Part shown: positions 17,534 through 27,900 of the stretch, in pieces | How positions within the stretch are numbered: position 1 is the stretch's first letter | Layout of the letters: every line of letters starts with the position of its first letter | Origin: JALONH01 sp046329235 | GTDB taxonomy: Bacteria; Bacteroidota; Bacteroidia; Cytophagales; Cytophagaceae | Direction: 5' to 3' | Length of the DNA: 64,000 nucleotides | Assembly: GCA_046329235.1 (NCBI GenBank) | Contig: JAXLVA010000001.1 | Location: 992,001 to 1,056,000 of the forward strand | Translations under genes and position numbers: made by a program | The notes under the pieces: model-generated | The model's database searches: none | What the model saw: only the letters and a program-made list of their open reading frames with translations | What the model was told of the DNA's origin: nothing

Positions 17534-18403
17534 ATGAGAAAATATATTTCATTTATTGGCTTGTTAATACTGATGTCTACTACAACAGCATTGAAAGAAA
17601 ATGTAATTCAAACAGATATTGTAACAGCTATTAAAGAAAATAAAATCGAGTCAAATGTTAAATATGTCTACAATAGTACCACTGGAATAAATCTATTGTT
17701 AACATTAAAAAATACAACCAATCAAACACAAATAATAGTTATCAAAAGAGGTACTTCGTTTTTACCTGATAATTCAGGGGAGCAAACGTTAGTTACTCCT
17801 AAAGAATATATAGTAACTATTGAGAAGGCAACTACTAAAAATATTACAGTACCCGGATATTGTACCGAATCCAATGATTATGCATCTAGTGATATTTCAA
17901 CATTTACAATAATCAACGATGAAAGAAAACCTCTTTTAGAATTGATTGAATTTTTAAAGACAACTACTGTATCTGAAAGAGGTATTATCCAGCAATCGAT
18001 TTGGTGTATTACAGATGGCAATGATGTTGCCAATATTAATGGTATTGATGCTCTGAACGCTAAAAAAATAAGAGAGTATGTTTGTTCAAAGACCGGACAA
18101 AAAGATACTTGGTATTCTACAGCAAGACAACCTGTAATTACGGAAGACAGAAGAATTATTAATACAGCAAATAAAATAACGGGACAAATTCAAATTGAAT
18201 CATCTAAGCCTATGGAATTGATTGGTGAGGTTAAAGATAATTTAGGAAATGTCTTGTGGGAATTTCCTCATCCAATGAAGTTTCCTGCAGGTTCTATAAC
18301 TTTCGATTTTAAATTGGAAGTGGGTGGTTGGAAGAATGGGGAATATTCTGTTGTTTATTCTTCCGAAGGAAAGGAATTGTTAAATAAAAAATTTAAAATC
18401 TAA
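17534..18403 (+). CDS. Hypothetical exported protein
   Basis: 289 residues with a likely signal peptide (MRKYISFIGLLILMSTTTA). I do not recognise the family. The N-terminal half looks like an all-beta domain (YNSTTGINLLLTLKNTTNQ, IIVIKRGTSFLP), with a Cys at TVPGYCTESND and another at IWCITDGND that could pair; a third Cys is at REYVCSKTG. The region IIQQSIWCITDGND resembles segments seen in secreted domains that follow a small beta fold, but I would not name it. The C-terminal part (LEVGGWKNGEYSVVYSSEGKELLN) looks like a second small beta domain. AT content and codon use look like its neighbours. No operon partner. Confidence 0.7.
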   Translation: MRKYISFIGLLILMSTTTALKENVIQTDIVTAIKENKIESNVKYVYNSTTGINLLLTLKNTTNQTQIIVIKRGTSFLPDNSGEQTLVTPKEYIVTIEKATTKNITVPGYCTESNDYASSDISTFTIINDERKPLLELIEFLKTTTVSERGIIQQSIWCITDGNDVANINGIDALNAKKIREYVCSKTGQKDTWYSTARQPVITEDRRIINTANKITGQIQIESSKPMELIGEVKDNLGNVLWEFPHPMKFPAGSITFDFKLEVGGWKNGEYSVVYSSEGKELLNKKFKI

Positions 18404-18480
18404 ACCTTTAACCTCAATTTGCAATCCCCCAAGATTATATGGATATTAGTTAACTATTTTTAACTAACTAATTTTAGAGG

Positions 18481-19014
18481 ATGGATATTGAAACCTTACG
18501 TTTTCCCATAGGGAAGTTTGAAAAGCCTGCTGTTATTACTAAAGAACTTTTAGAAAAATGGATTACGGAGATTAGTACTTTCCCGGAGCGGATTGCTAAA
18601 GAAGTAAAACATTTGAGCGACGAACAATTAGATACTACTTATCGACCTGAAGGTTGGACAATTAGACAGGTAGTGCATCATTGCGCGGATAGTCACATGA
18701 ATAGCTTTACTCGATTGAAGTTAACCTTAACCGAAGACCAACCCACTATCAAACCTTATTATGAAGAACGTTGGGCGGAACTTCCTGATTCGAAAACATT
18801 ATCTATTACTCCATCTCTATTAATGATAGAGGCGATACATCACCGATGGGTGGTATTGTTGAAATCATTAAAAGTTGAACAGTTAGAAGGTGTTTTTATT
18901 CATCCTGAACATGGTAGAATGTTTAGAGTTGATGAAAATATGGGAGTCTATGCCTGGCATTGTAATCATCATCTGGCTCATATAACAGAAACTAAAAAGA
19001 GAAATAATTGGTAG
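18481..19014 (+). CDS. DinB/YfiT-like metal-dependent hydrolase or thiol transferase
   Basis: 177 residues, four-helix DinB fold. The presumed metal ligands are the His residues in RQVVHHCADSHMNS (residues ~62-75) and in AWHCNHHLAHI (~158-168). The opening LRFPIGKFEKPAVIT and the length match the YfiT/BstA-like putative metal-dependent hydrolases, some of which act as bacillithiol S-transferases in Firmicutes. Whether a low-molecular-weight thiol is used here is not known. It is cytoplasmic and apparently monocistronic. It starts a run of small detoxification-like genes (VOC, reductase-like). Confidence 0.85.
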   Translation: MDIETLRFPIGKFEKPAVITKELLEKWITEISTFPERIAKEVKHLSDEQLDTTYRPEGWTIRQVVHHCADSHMNSFTRLKLTLTEDQPTIKPYYEERWAELPDSKTLSITPSLLMIEAIHHRWVVLLKSLKVEQLEGVFIHPEHGRMFRVDENMGVYAWHCNHHLAHITETKKRNNW

Positions 19015-19078
19015 TAGAAGTAAGAGCTAACAATTTCAATAATAAGATATTCTTTATGTGTTTAAGTACAACTGATAA

Positions 19079-19513
19079 ATGACTCGAAAACAAAAGTATA
19101 TTGTATTTATTATCTCTGCTATAATTAGTTTAGCATATGTGTTGTATATGTATAATACTGATAAAGATAGATTTGAAAGACTATTGTTAATAGGTGAGAA
19201 AGTACCAATCGTAGCTACAACATACTCTTCTTGGGATGTTAATTATGCCAAATTTTATTTTATTACTAAGCAAGGACGACAAATACAAGAGATTAGAAAA
19301 TGTGGAAATGAATTTGATAAATATATAGGAGCTACAGCCATTTATAATCCAAACGATCTGGATGAGTATGAGCTATCTTTTGATATAGATAGTTATCATC
19401 CTAAATGGAGAAAATTCTTTTACTTTTTTATTGCATTACCAGGTATGTTATTTACAGTGAATACGTTTATAAAAGGTGGTGTAACACTATATTTAAAATT
19501 TAAAGAGAATTGA
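19079..19513 (+). CDS. Small membrane protein with two transmembrane segments
   Basis: 144 residues. TM1 is at ~7-24 (YIVFIISAIISLAYVLYM) and TM2 at ~107-127 (FFYFFIALPGMLFTVNTFI). Between them lies an ~80-residue soluble, beta-rich loop with one Cys (IRKCGNEFDKYIG) and an IYNPNDLDEYEL segment. The loop recalls DUF3592-like membrane proteins in which a small beta domain sits between two helices, but this is only a resemblance. No function can be given. The stop is followed by REP-like hairpins and a broken gene. Confidence 0.65.
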   Translation: MTRKQKYIVFIISAIISLAYVLYMYNTDKDRFERLLLIGEKVPIVATTYSSWDVNYAKFYFITKQGRQIQEIRKCGNEFDKYIGATAIYNPNDLDEYELSFDIDSYHPKWRKFFYFFIALPGMLFTVNTFIKGGVTLYLKFKEN

Positions 19514-19523
19514 CCCTACTATC

Positions 19524-19554
19524 AGGTTGTAAACAACCTAATTTGCAATCCCTC
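19524..19554. repeat. REP-like hairpin fragment
   Basis: AGGTTGT-aa-ACAACCT (19524-19539) is followed by AATTTGCAATCCC. The latter also appears, slightly changed, after the gene ending at 18403 (18411-18428, ACCTCAATTTGCAATCCC). These look like decayed pieces of the same hairpin family as at 14876 and 16276. Confidence 0.5.
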
Positions 19555-19616
19555 TATATTTTTCTTAAATAGATATCATGAAGTTTGAACTGATAGTTGT
19601 ATTTAAGAAAAATATA
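19555..19616. repeat. 17-bp perfect inverted repeat around the start of a broken gene
   Basis: TATATTTTTCTTAAATA at 19555-19571 and its exact complement at 19600-19616, with a 28-nt loop. The loop contains the ATG at 19578 and the first codons; the right arm codes for VFKKNI. If transcribed from upstream, the start codon would sit in a hairpin loop. Confidence 0.85.
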
Positions 19617-19838
19617 TCCGTTGAAGCTGCGTAGGAATGTCTGAAGTTTTTAAATCTATCTTTCTGTAAGGGGATGGACAGCAGCCGTGGTAAGATTTAT
19701 TTTTATTCTACAGGACCTAAATACTTCATCACTTTTACCGATGAAGACCATCAATACACTTTTGAAAAAGAGCATTATCAATTTTTACCCGAAATCCATG
19801 AGATCTATGAGCCGGTTTGGGATATAACAAAAGATTAA
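19578..19838 (+). pseudogene. Small conserved protein gene interrupted by an in-frame amber codon
   Basis: Reading from ATG at 19578, 18 codons (MKFELIVVFKKNISVEAA) are followed by TAG at 19632-19634. The same frame then stays open for 67 more codons to TAA at 19836, giving ECLKFLNLSF and MDSSRGKIYFYSTGPKYF, then DLPEIHEIYEP-like text (LPEIHEIYEPVWDITKD). The joined text reads as one small protein of 86 residues, and I recall similar unbroken small proteins in Bacteroidota containing REGMDSSRGKIYFYSTGPK. A single CAG-to-TAG change would explain it. An internal ATG at 19674 could still give a 54-residue C-terminal fragment. Function unknown. Confidence 0.75.
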
Positions 19839-19924
19839 TAGCCTATGGTTTTAGCAATAGGGAAAATCTATTAACTTACTTCAAGTTGTCTGCCCTTTAA
19901 CTGTCGTATCTTATTAATGGATTT

Positions 19925-20275
19925 ATGAAATTGGTAATAAGTCAATTTAGAATTTCGATTTTAATAATCATGTTTTTTGGGACATGGTTGTTGTTGGCCT
20001 GTCAATTGTCATCGGAGTATTATGTTAGAATCACCAACCAGAATTCAGATGACTTAATTAATGTAACGGTAGGGTCTGCAAAATTTGGGGCAGTAACATC
20101 AGGAAGTACTACCAGTTATTATAGAATCCCCGAAGGGAACAGCGCAGTCAATGGCCAATATAAATCAAACCCTACAGTATTATTAAAAGGGAGCGTTACT
20201 GCTACCGGTAATGGAAATCATAAATGGACAGTAACCATTAGTTCCACTGGTACTTTGAGTGTAAAAGAAGATTAA
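19925..20275 (+). CDS. Small putative lipoprotein
   Basis: 116 residues. The hydrophobic N-terminus ends in a lipobox-like LLLACQ (Cys near residue 26), so it is probably a lipoprotein. The rest is a small beta-rich domain (YYVRITNQNSDDLINVTVG, VTATGNGNHKWTVTISSTG) without known motifs. No operon partner; the next gene starts 31 nt downstream and could be co-transcribed. Function unknown. Confidence 0.7.
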   Translation: MKLVISQFRISILIIMFFGTWLLLACQLSSEYYVRITNQNSDDLINVTVGSAKFGAVTSGSTTSYYRIPEGNSAVNGQYKSNPTVLLKGSVTATGNGNHKWTVTISSTGTLSVKED

Positions 20276-20305
20276 TCAATAGTATACTAACCTAACCTTA
20301 TCCAT

Positions 20306-20671
20306 ATGAAAAATGCACTTAATTGGTTTGAAATTCCTGTAACAGATTTTGCTAGAGCCGTTAAATTTTACGAAACCATCTTAGATATGAAAATAGGTGA
20401 GATGCCTTTTCCGGATGGCAAGTATGGTATCATGGCTTACGATCAAGAAGGCGTAGGCGGTGGACTTGTGCAAAGCGAAGGCATGGATCCTTCTGCTAAA
20501 GGTACGATTGTGTACCTAAATGCAGTAACAGATGTGAATGATCCTTTAAGCAAAGTAGAAGCTGCCGGTGGTAAAATCATCTTTCCTAAAACTTCCATTG
20601 GAGTAAATGGATTTATGGCGCATATCATCGATACAGAAGGGAATAGAGTAGGTCTACATTCGATGATGTAA
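20306..20671 (+). CDS. VOC-family (glyoxalase/bleomycin resistance-like) protein
   Basis: 121 residues, a single VOC domain. The opening LNWFEIPVTDFARAVKFYE is the first beta-alpha-beta module and DTEGNRVGLHSMM is the final strand. VOC proteins bind a metal and act as lyases, dioxygenases or binding proteins; the substrate cannot be told. It lies 18 nt before a RibD-like reductase, suggesting co-transcription. Confidence 0.9.
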   Translation: MKNALNWFEIPVTDFARAVKFYETILDMKIGEMPFPDGKYGIMAYDQEGVGGGLVQSEGMDPSAKGTIVYLNAVTDVNDPLSKVEAAGGKIIFPKTSIGVNGFMAHIIDTEGNRVGLHSMM

Positions 20672-20689
20672 AATTTTTATTTGAATCTT

Positions 20690-21238
20690 ATGAGAAAAAT
20701 CGTTGCTGCTATTAACATGACAGTAGATGGGTATGCAGATCATACCACCATTAATCCGGATGCTGAAATTCATGATCATTATACCGACTTGATTAATAGT
20801 GCGGACACCATATTATATGGGAGGACAACCTATCAGTTGATGGAATATTGGAGAGACTTTTTAGAAAATACTTCCGATCAAAAAGATATGAATGACTTTG
20901 CCAAGGCGATAGATAAGATTGTAAAAGTGGTGTTTTCAAAAACGTTATCCAGTGTAGATTGGAAGAGTGCACAACTGGCAAAGGGGAACTTGAAAGATGT
21001 AGTTGAATTATTAAAGCAGCAAAAGGGGACCGATATTTTTGTGGGGAGTCCAAGTTTAATTGTGCAGTTGTTAGAGTTAAATCTGTTGGATGAACTTCAA
21101 TTATGCATACATCCGGTAATAGTGGGCGAGGGTTTACCTTTGTTTAAAAACATCACACAGAGAAGAGAGTTTAAGTTAAATAAGACGAAGTTGTTTGGGT
21201 CAGGAGCTGTGGTAATGTATTATGAGGTGGTAAAGTAA
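20690..21238 (+). CDS. Dihydrofolate reductase-like / RibD C-terminal domain protein
   Basis: 182 residues from ATG at 20690 (MRKIVAAINMTVDGYADH); a TTG 9 nt upstream is in frame but less likely. Diagnostic segments are DTILYGRTTYQLMEYW, VVFSKTLSSVDWKSAQL, GTDIFVGSPSLIVQLLEL and ELQLCIHPVIVGEGLPLF, all typical of the YyaP/YwjB-like branch of the RibD/DHFR fold. These are presumed NAD(P)H-dependent reductases of unknown substrate. It ends 2 nt before the next gene, forming a VOC-reductase-YdeI-like run. Confidence 0.9.
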   Translation: MRKIVAAINMTVDGYADHTTINPDAEIHDHYTDLINSADTILYGRTTYQLMEYWRDFLENTSDQKDMNDFAKAIDKIVKVVFSKTLSSVDWKSAQLAKGNLKDVVELLKQQKGTDIFVGSPSLIVQLLELNLLDELQLCIHPVIVGEGLPLFKNITQRREFKLNKTKLFGSGAVVMYYEVVK

Positions 21239-21240
21239 CC

Positions 21241-21723
21241 ATGCATCAATTCTGTGCTATACTAGAAATCATCGGAGCGAATCCCTTTGTCTTCGTTCCG
21301 GAAGATATATTAGAGAAGATATTTTTAGATGCGAAAAAAAACAAGGGACACATACCTATCTGTGGAACAATCAATGGAAAGAAGTATATCCAGACTTTAG
21401 TTAGGTATAGTGGAGAATGGCGTTTGTATATTAATACTACTATGCTGCCTAATTCGCCTAAGAAGATAGGAGAAGAGATTGAAGTAACCATTGCTTTTGA
21501 TCCTATAGACCGAACTATCGAACCTCATCCAAATTGGCTTAAAGCCTTAAAGGAAAATAAAGAAGCGAAGGTGGTTTTTTATCAATTAGCACCTTCGAAG
21601 CAAAAAGAGATTGTTCGTTACATTGCCAATCTCAAATCGGAGGAGAGTATTAATAAGAACATTGAAAAAGCGATTGGTTTTCTACTGGGTAAAAACAGAT
21701 TTGTTGGAAGAGACAAGCCGTAG
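21241..21723 (+). CDS. DUF1905 plus YdeI/OmpD-associated (OmdA) domain protein
   Basis: 160 residues. The N-terminal ~95 residues form a DUF1905-type small beta barrel (ICGTINGKKYIQTLVRYSGEWRLYIN, then KIGEEIEVTIAFD). The C-terminal part has the YdeI/OmdA helical motif (WLKALKENKEAKVVFYQLAPSKQKEIVRYIANLKSEE, given here only to show its extent at ~100-140). Related proteins are linked to bacteriocin protection in some species, but the mechanism is unknown. It is the last gene of a small co-directional run starting at 20306. Confidence 0.85.
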   Translation: MHQFCAILEIIGANPFVFVPEDILEKIFLDAKKNKGHIPICGTINGKKYIQTLVRYSGEWRLYINTTMLPNSPKKIGEEIEVTIAFDPIDRTIEPHPNWLKALKENKEAKVVFYQLAPSKQKEIVRYIANLKSEESINKNIEKAIGFLLGKNRFVGRDKP

Positions 21724-21987
21724 GCTTTCCAAAGTAATTGTTTTTTAATGTAAGGTATAATGTGATTTTTTTTATAAAATTTTTCCCTATTTATAGATGT
21801 CGATAAAAAAGAATACAATCTTTATTGTTCTTTAAATCAATTAATTAAATTTGAATTAATAACTACTACTGCTTGGGTTAGTCCATATATCCTTTTGATT
21901 ATTTGTATATAAAATTGGACTATTTTGATTTTATTAAGTTTTTTTGATGTAATATTTACATTCTTTGAATGATTATCTAAAATTATA

Positions 21988-24900
21988 ATGAAAAATATAC
22001 TTTTACTTTTTGTGTTGATTGTTGGAAGTTCTATTCCGGTATGGTCGCAATGTAATAGTTGTAGTCAAACTTTTACAGCGGACGCCACAATTACACCCTC
22101 TGCTAATAATCAAGTGATATGCATCACCGGAGGGACGAACTTTAGCTTCACTTCAACTTTTTCCAATGTTACGGTTAAAATTTGTGCACCGGGTGTTACT
22201 ATATCAACTTTTAGAGTAATGACCGGTGCACTTAATAACAAAGTAGAAGTCTATTCTGAAAATGTTTTGTTCTCTAATCTGTTAGTAGATGCGGATACAT
22301 TTAAGCTTTCCACTTTTTCTACTAATACACAAATTCAACAAGCGTCCTTAAATAGAAAAACCGTTTTCACGGCTAAAAGTCAATCTTCTCTGTCCATCTT
22401 ATCGGCCATTACACCAGGTGATCGAATTTTTATTAATGCAGATCAAGGAGCTACTATTAATACTAAAGGGATAAGTTCCAATAACGGAGGTATTATAAGT
22501 ATAGCCAAAGAAGCGGTTATTAATGTAGACGGTACTTTACACTTACAGAATTATGGTACTCTAATTAATTATAACAAGTTAAATGTAACGGGTGACTTGT
22601 ACATTCAAGGGGATTCACAAAATGCGATTGTCAATAGATGTGGAGAATCAGAAGTGAACATTAGTGGGCAGTTATTCATCAATCAAGGCTTATTTTATAA
22701 TGCAGGGGTAGTCATAGCGGATCGAATTACGATCAATAGTAATGCAGGTCCTGTGTATCCTAATAACGGAGCGGTATTAGAAGCGAGACTTTTCTTAACA
22801 ACCAATAATACAGCTAATATTATTAGAGCGGATAGTTTGGATGCCGGTGCTTGTGCTATGTTCAAGACGCCTGATTATTCCGCATGGAATGCACCATTAA
22901 CCAATTCTTCACAGATTAATTATTGTGGTAGAGCAGCTACAGTAGCTCAATTAGGCTCTGCAACGGTGAGTTGTACATGTCCTACAGCTCGACAAGTATG
23001 TGTACCTGTATGTGTAGCACCAACCAGTGTTTCTATATCGGCTCCCTTCCAGCAAGCTTGTCAAGGTACATCCATCGTATTAACCGGTAATGTATTTGGA
23101 TTGAATCCTACACATACTTATACATATAAATGGTATATCAATTCGGTTACACCGGCAAACTTATTAAGTAACCCAAGTAATGCTTCAACGATGTCGGTAT
23201 CATCCACAGGTTCCTATTATTTGGTTGTTTCTGATAATGCTAATCCTACCTTATGTAGCACAACAAGTGCTCCGTTTGTCTTTACAGTGAATCCTGTTCC
23301 ACCGCAACCAACAATAGGAGCAAGTGGTCCACTTAACTTCTGTGATGGCGGTAGTGTTTCTTTAACGGCTACAGTCACAGGGTTTACAGGCGGAACCTAT
23401 GCGTGGTCAAATGGAGTAAATACCAATCCTATATCTGTATCATCTTCCGGATCCTATACTGTTATTTATACTTCAGCAGCCAATTGTACGGCTCCCGTAT
23501 CAGCAGCGACGACGGTAACAGTGAATCCCGTACCACCACAACCAACGGTAGCAGCTAGCGGACCATTAACTTTCTGTGATGGAGGTAGTGTTTCGTTGAC
23601 AGCAAGTGTGACAGGATTTTCAGGAGGTATTTATACTTGGTCTACAGGTTCTACTTCTAATCCATTAAGTGTTACTACTAGTGGTTCTTATAGTGTTACT
23701 TATGTTTCAGCAGCCAACTGTACCACACCAACATCTGCAGCGACAACGGTAACTGTTAATCCTATACCTCCTCAACCAACAGTAGGAGCGAGCGGTCCAC
23801 TTACTTTCTGTGATGGTGGAAGTGTTTCATTGACAGCTAGTGTGACAGGCTTTACGGGTGGAACTTACACTTGGTCTACAGGTTCTACTACAAATCCATT
23901 AAGTGTTACTACTAGCGGTTCTTATAGTGTTACTTATGTTTCAGTATCCAACTGTACGGCTCCAACATCGGCATCTACCACGGTTACTGTTAATCCTATA
24001 CCTCCGCAACCAACGGTGGCAGCAAGTGGTCCGCTTACCTTCTGTGATGGCGGTAGTGTTTCTTTAACAGCTACAGTCACAGGGTTTACCGGTGGTACTT
24101 ATGCGTGGTCTAATGGCGCAATTACCAATCCTATATCTGTATCTACTTCCGGTTCTTATACTGTTATTTATACTTCAGCTGCCAATTGTACAGCGCCAAT
24201 TTCGGCATCTACCACGGTTACTGTTAATCCTATACCTCCGCAACCAATGGTGGTAGCAAGCGGTCCGCTTACTTTCTGTGATGGTGGTAGTGTTTCGTTG
24301 ACAGCGAGTGTGACAGGCTTTACGGGTGGAACTTATACTTGGTCTACTGGTTCTACTACAAATCCATTAAGTGTTACTACTAGCGGTTCTTATAGTGTTA
24401 CTTATGTTTCAGTATCCAACTGTACGGCTCCAACATCGGCATCTACCACGGTTACTGTTAATCCTATACCTCCGCAACCAACGGTGGCAGCAAGTGGTCC
24501 ATTAACGTTCTGTGATGGTGGTAGTGTTTCTTTAACAGCTACAGTCACAGGGTTTACCGGTGGTACTTATGCGTGGTCTAATGGCGCAATTACCAATCCT
24601 ATATCTGTATCTACTTCCGGTTCTTATACTGTTATTTATACTTCAGCTGCCAATTGTACAGCGCCAATTTCGGCATCTACCACGGTTACTGTTAATCCTA
24701 TACCTCCGCAACCAATGGTGGTAGCAAGCGGTCCGCTTACTTTCTGTGATGGTGGTAGTGTTTCGTTGACAGCGAGTGTGACAGGCTTTACGGGTGGAAC
24801 TTATACTTGGTCTACTGGTTCTACTACAAATCCATTAAGTGTTACTACTAGCGGTTCTTATAGTGTTACTTATGTTTCAGTATCCAACTGTACGGCTCCA

Positions 24901-27900
24901 ACATCGGCATCTACCACGGTTACTGTTAATCCTATACCTCCGCAACCAACGGTGGCAGCAAGTGGTCCATTAACGTTCTGTGATGGTGGTAGTGTTTCTT
25001 TAACAGCTACAGTCACAGGGTTTACCGGTGGTACTTATGCGTGGTCTAATGGCGCAATTACCAATCCTATATCTGTATCTACTTCCGGTTCTTATACTGT
25101 TATTTATACTTCAGCTGCCAATTGTACAGCGCCAATTTCGGCATCTACCACGGTTACTGTTAATCCTATACCTCCGCAACCAATGGTGGTAGCAAGCGGT
25201 CCGCTTACTTTCTGTGATGGTGGTAGTGTTTCGTTGACAGCGAGTGTGACAGGCTTTACGGGTGGAACTTATACTTGGTCTACTGGTTCTCATTCCAACC
25301 CATTAAGTGTAACGACGAGTGGATCCTATAGTGTTACTTATGTTTCAGCAGCCAACTGTACCGCACCAACATCGGCAGCGACTACCGTTACGGTTAATCC
25401 TATACCTCCGCAACCAACAGTAGGAGCCAGCGGTCCATTAACGTTCTGTGATGGTGGAAGTGTTGATTTAACAGCAACAGTTACCGGGTTTACCGGCGGA
25501 ACTTATGCTTGGTCGAACGGAGCAGGAACCAATCCAATTACAGTGGCAACATCCGGATTTTATTCGGTTATCTATACTTCAAGTGAAAATTGTACGGCCC
25601 CAACATCGGCAGCGACTACAGTAACTGTTAATCCTATACCTCCTCAACCAACTGTAGGAGCAAGCGGTCCATTAACGTTCTGTGATGGCGGTAGTGTAAA
25701 TCTAACTGCATCTGTAAGTGGATTTAGTGGCGGTGTTTATACTTGGTCTACTGGTTCTCATTCCAACCCATTAAGTGTAACGACGAGTGGATCTTATAGT
25801 GTTACTTATGTTTCAGCAGCCAACTGTACCGCACCAACATCTGCAGCGACAACTGTTACTGTTAACCCTATTCCTCCAAAACCAACAGTGGTAGCAAATG
25901 GCCCGTTAACGTTCTGCGATGGCGGTAGTGTTGATTTAACGGCTACAGTTACCGGGTTTACCGGCGGAACTTATGCTTGGTCGAACGGAGCAGGAGCCAA
26001 TCCAATTACAGTGGCAACATCCGGATCTTATTCGGTTATCTATACTTCAAGTGAAAATTGTACCGCACCAACTTCCGCAACTACCACAGTAACTGTTAAT
26101 CCAATTCCACCGCAACCAACGATAGGAGCAAGTGGTCCATTGACCTTCTGTGATGGTGGTAGTGTTTCATTGACAGCAAGTGTGACAGGCATTACGGGTG
26201 GAACTTATACTTGGTCTACAGGCTCTACTACGAATCCATTAAGTGTAACTACTTCAGGTTCCTATAGTGTGACTTATGTATCCTCTGCGAATTGCACCGC
26301 ACCAACTTCCGCAACTACCACTGTAACGGTTAACCCGATTCCTCCTCAACCAACGGTAGCAGCAAGCGGTCCATTAACGTTTTGTGATGGCGGTAGCGTC
26401 GATTTAACAGCAGATGTCACAGGATTCACCGGTGGTACTTTCACTTGGTCTACAGGTTCCCATGTCAACCCATTAACCATAACTACTTCCGGATCTTATT
26501 CGGTTATTTATAAATCTGCTGAAAATTGTACAGCCCCAACATCGGCTGTAACTTCGGTAACAGTAAATCCTATACCTCCGCAACCAACGGTAGCAGCAAG
26601 TGGTCCGTTAACTTTCTGTGATGGTGGAAGTGTAAATCTAACTGCTAGTGTGATTGGCTTTACAGGTGGAACTTTTACTTGGTCTACAGGATCAACTACG
26701 AATCCATTGAGTGTAACAACCTCCGGTTCTTATAGTGTTACTTTTATTTCATCAGCGAGCTGCACAGCCCCAACATCGGCAGCGACTATGGTAACAGTAA
26801 ATCCTATACCTCCACAACCAACGGTAGCAGCCAGCGGTCCGTTGACTTTCTGTGATGGCGGTAGCGTCGATTTAACAGCGGATGTCACAGGATTCACCGG
26901 TGGTACTTACACTTGGTCTACAGGTTCCCATGTCAACCCATTAACCATAAGTACTTCCGGATCTTTTTCTGTTATTTATAAATCTGCTGAAAACTGTACC
27001 GCACCAACTTCCGCAGCTACCACAGTTACTGTTAATCCAATTCCACCACAACCAACGATAGGAGCAAGTGGTCCACTTACTTTCTGTGATGGTGGAAGTG
27101 TGACTCTAACTGCATCTGTAAGCGGATTTACGGGAGGTACTTACACTTGGTCGAATGGCGCTACTTCTGAATCCACTTCTATTACTATCTCTGGTAGCTA
27201 TTCGGTGATTTATACTTCAGCAGTGAGCTGTACGGCACCAACATCGGCTGCCACTGTCGTAACGGTGAATCCGATTCCTCCTAAACCAACCATCGATGCT
27301 AGTGGACCGTTAGCCTTCTGTGAAGGTGGTTCCGTTACACTTTCGGCCTTGGTTCCAGGTTTTACCGGAGGTACTCTTCAATGGTCTAATGGAGAAGTTT
27401 CCACAAGTATATTGGTTTCCGTATCCGGCAAGTTTGCCGTAACATATACCTCAAATGAAAGTTGTGTTTCTCCGGCATCGGACACTACTAATGTAATTGT
27501 TTACCCAACTCCGGAAATACCTGTTGTTTCCTATTCCGGAAATTTAGGTATTTGCCCCAGTGACTCTGTGATAGCTAAAATCAATCGAGTATTACCGAAT
27601 GGATTATTTGAGTGGTATAACGAAAATCAATCCCTACTGTCTTCTTTAGATTCTCTCATTATTAAATCAGCCGGAACGTATTCTGTCCGATTTGTTTCCG
27701 GCGAATCTTGTGTATCCACTCAAAGCATCCCCTTCGCAGTAAGTATGTTGCCCTTGAATACGATGGCTGTTGCGGGTGCGGATAAAGTAATATGTAATTC
27801 ATCCATAGTCCTAACAGGGAATACACCTACAGCAGGTGTTGGCACTTGGACGGTTTCTTCTTTATCTGCACCTATTACTATCGCATCTACCAATGGGATG

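Noticed and set aside
21724..21987. Promoter of the giant adhesin
   Set aside because: Several TTTG words occur in this AT-rich gap but none is correctly spaced from a TAnnTTTG element, so no call was made.
25111..25293. Minus-strand frame inside the adhesin repeat array
   Set aside because: It is an antisense shadow of the repeat codons with Arg/Thr-rich nonsense text.
23290..27501. CRISPR-like regular repeats
   Set aside because: The period is 234 bp with coding-frame repeats and no short repeat/unique spacer pattern; it is an Ig-like domain array in one protein.
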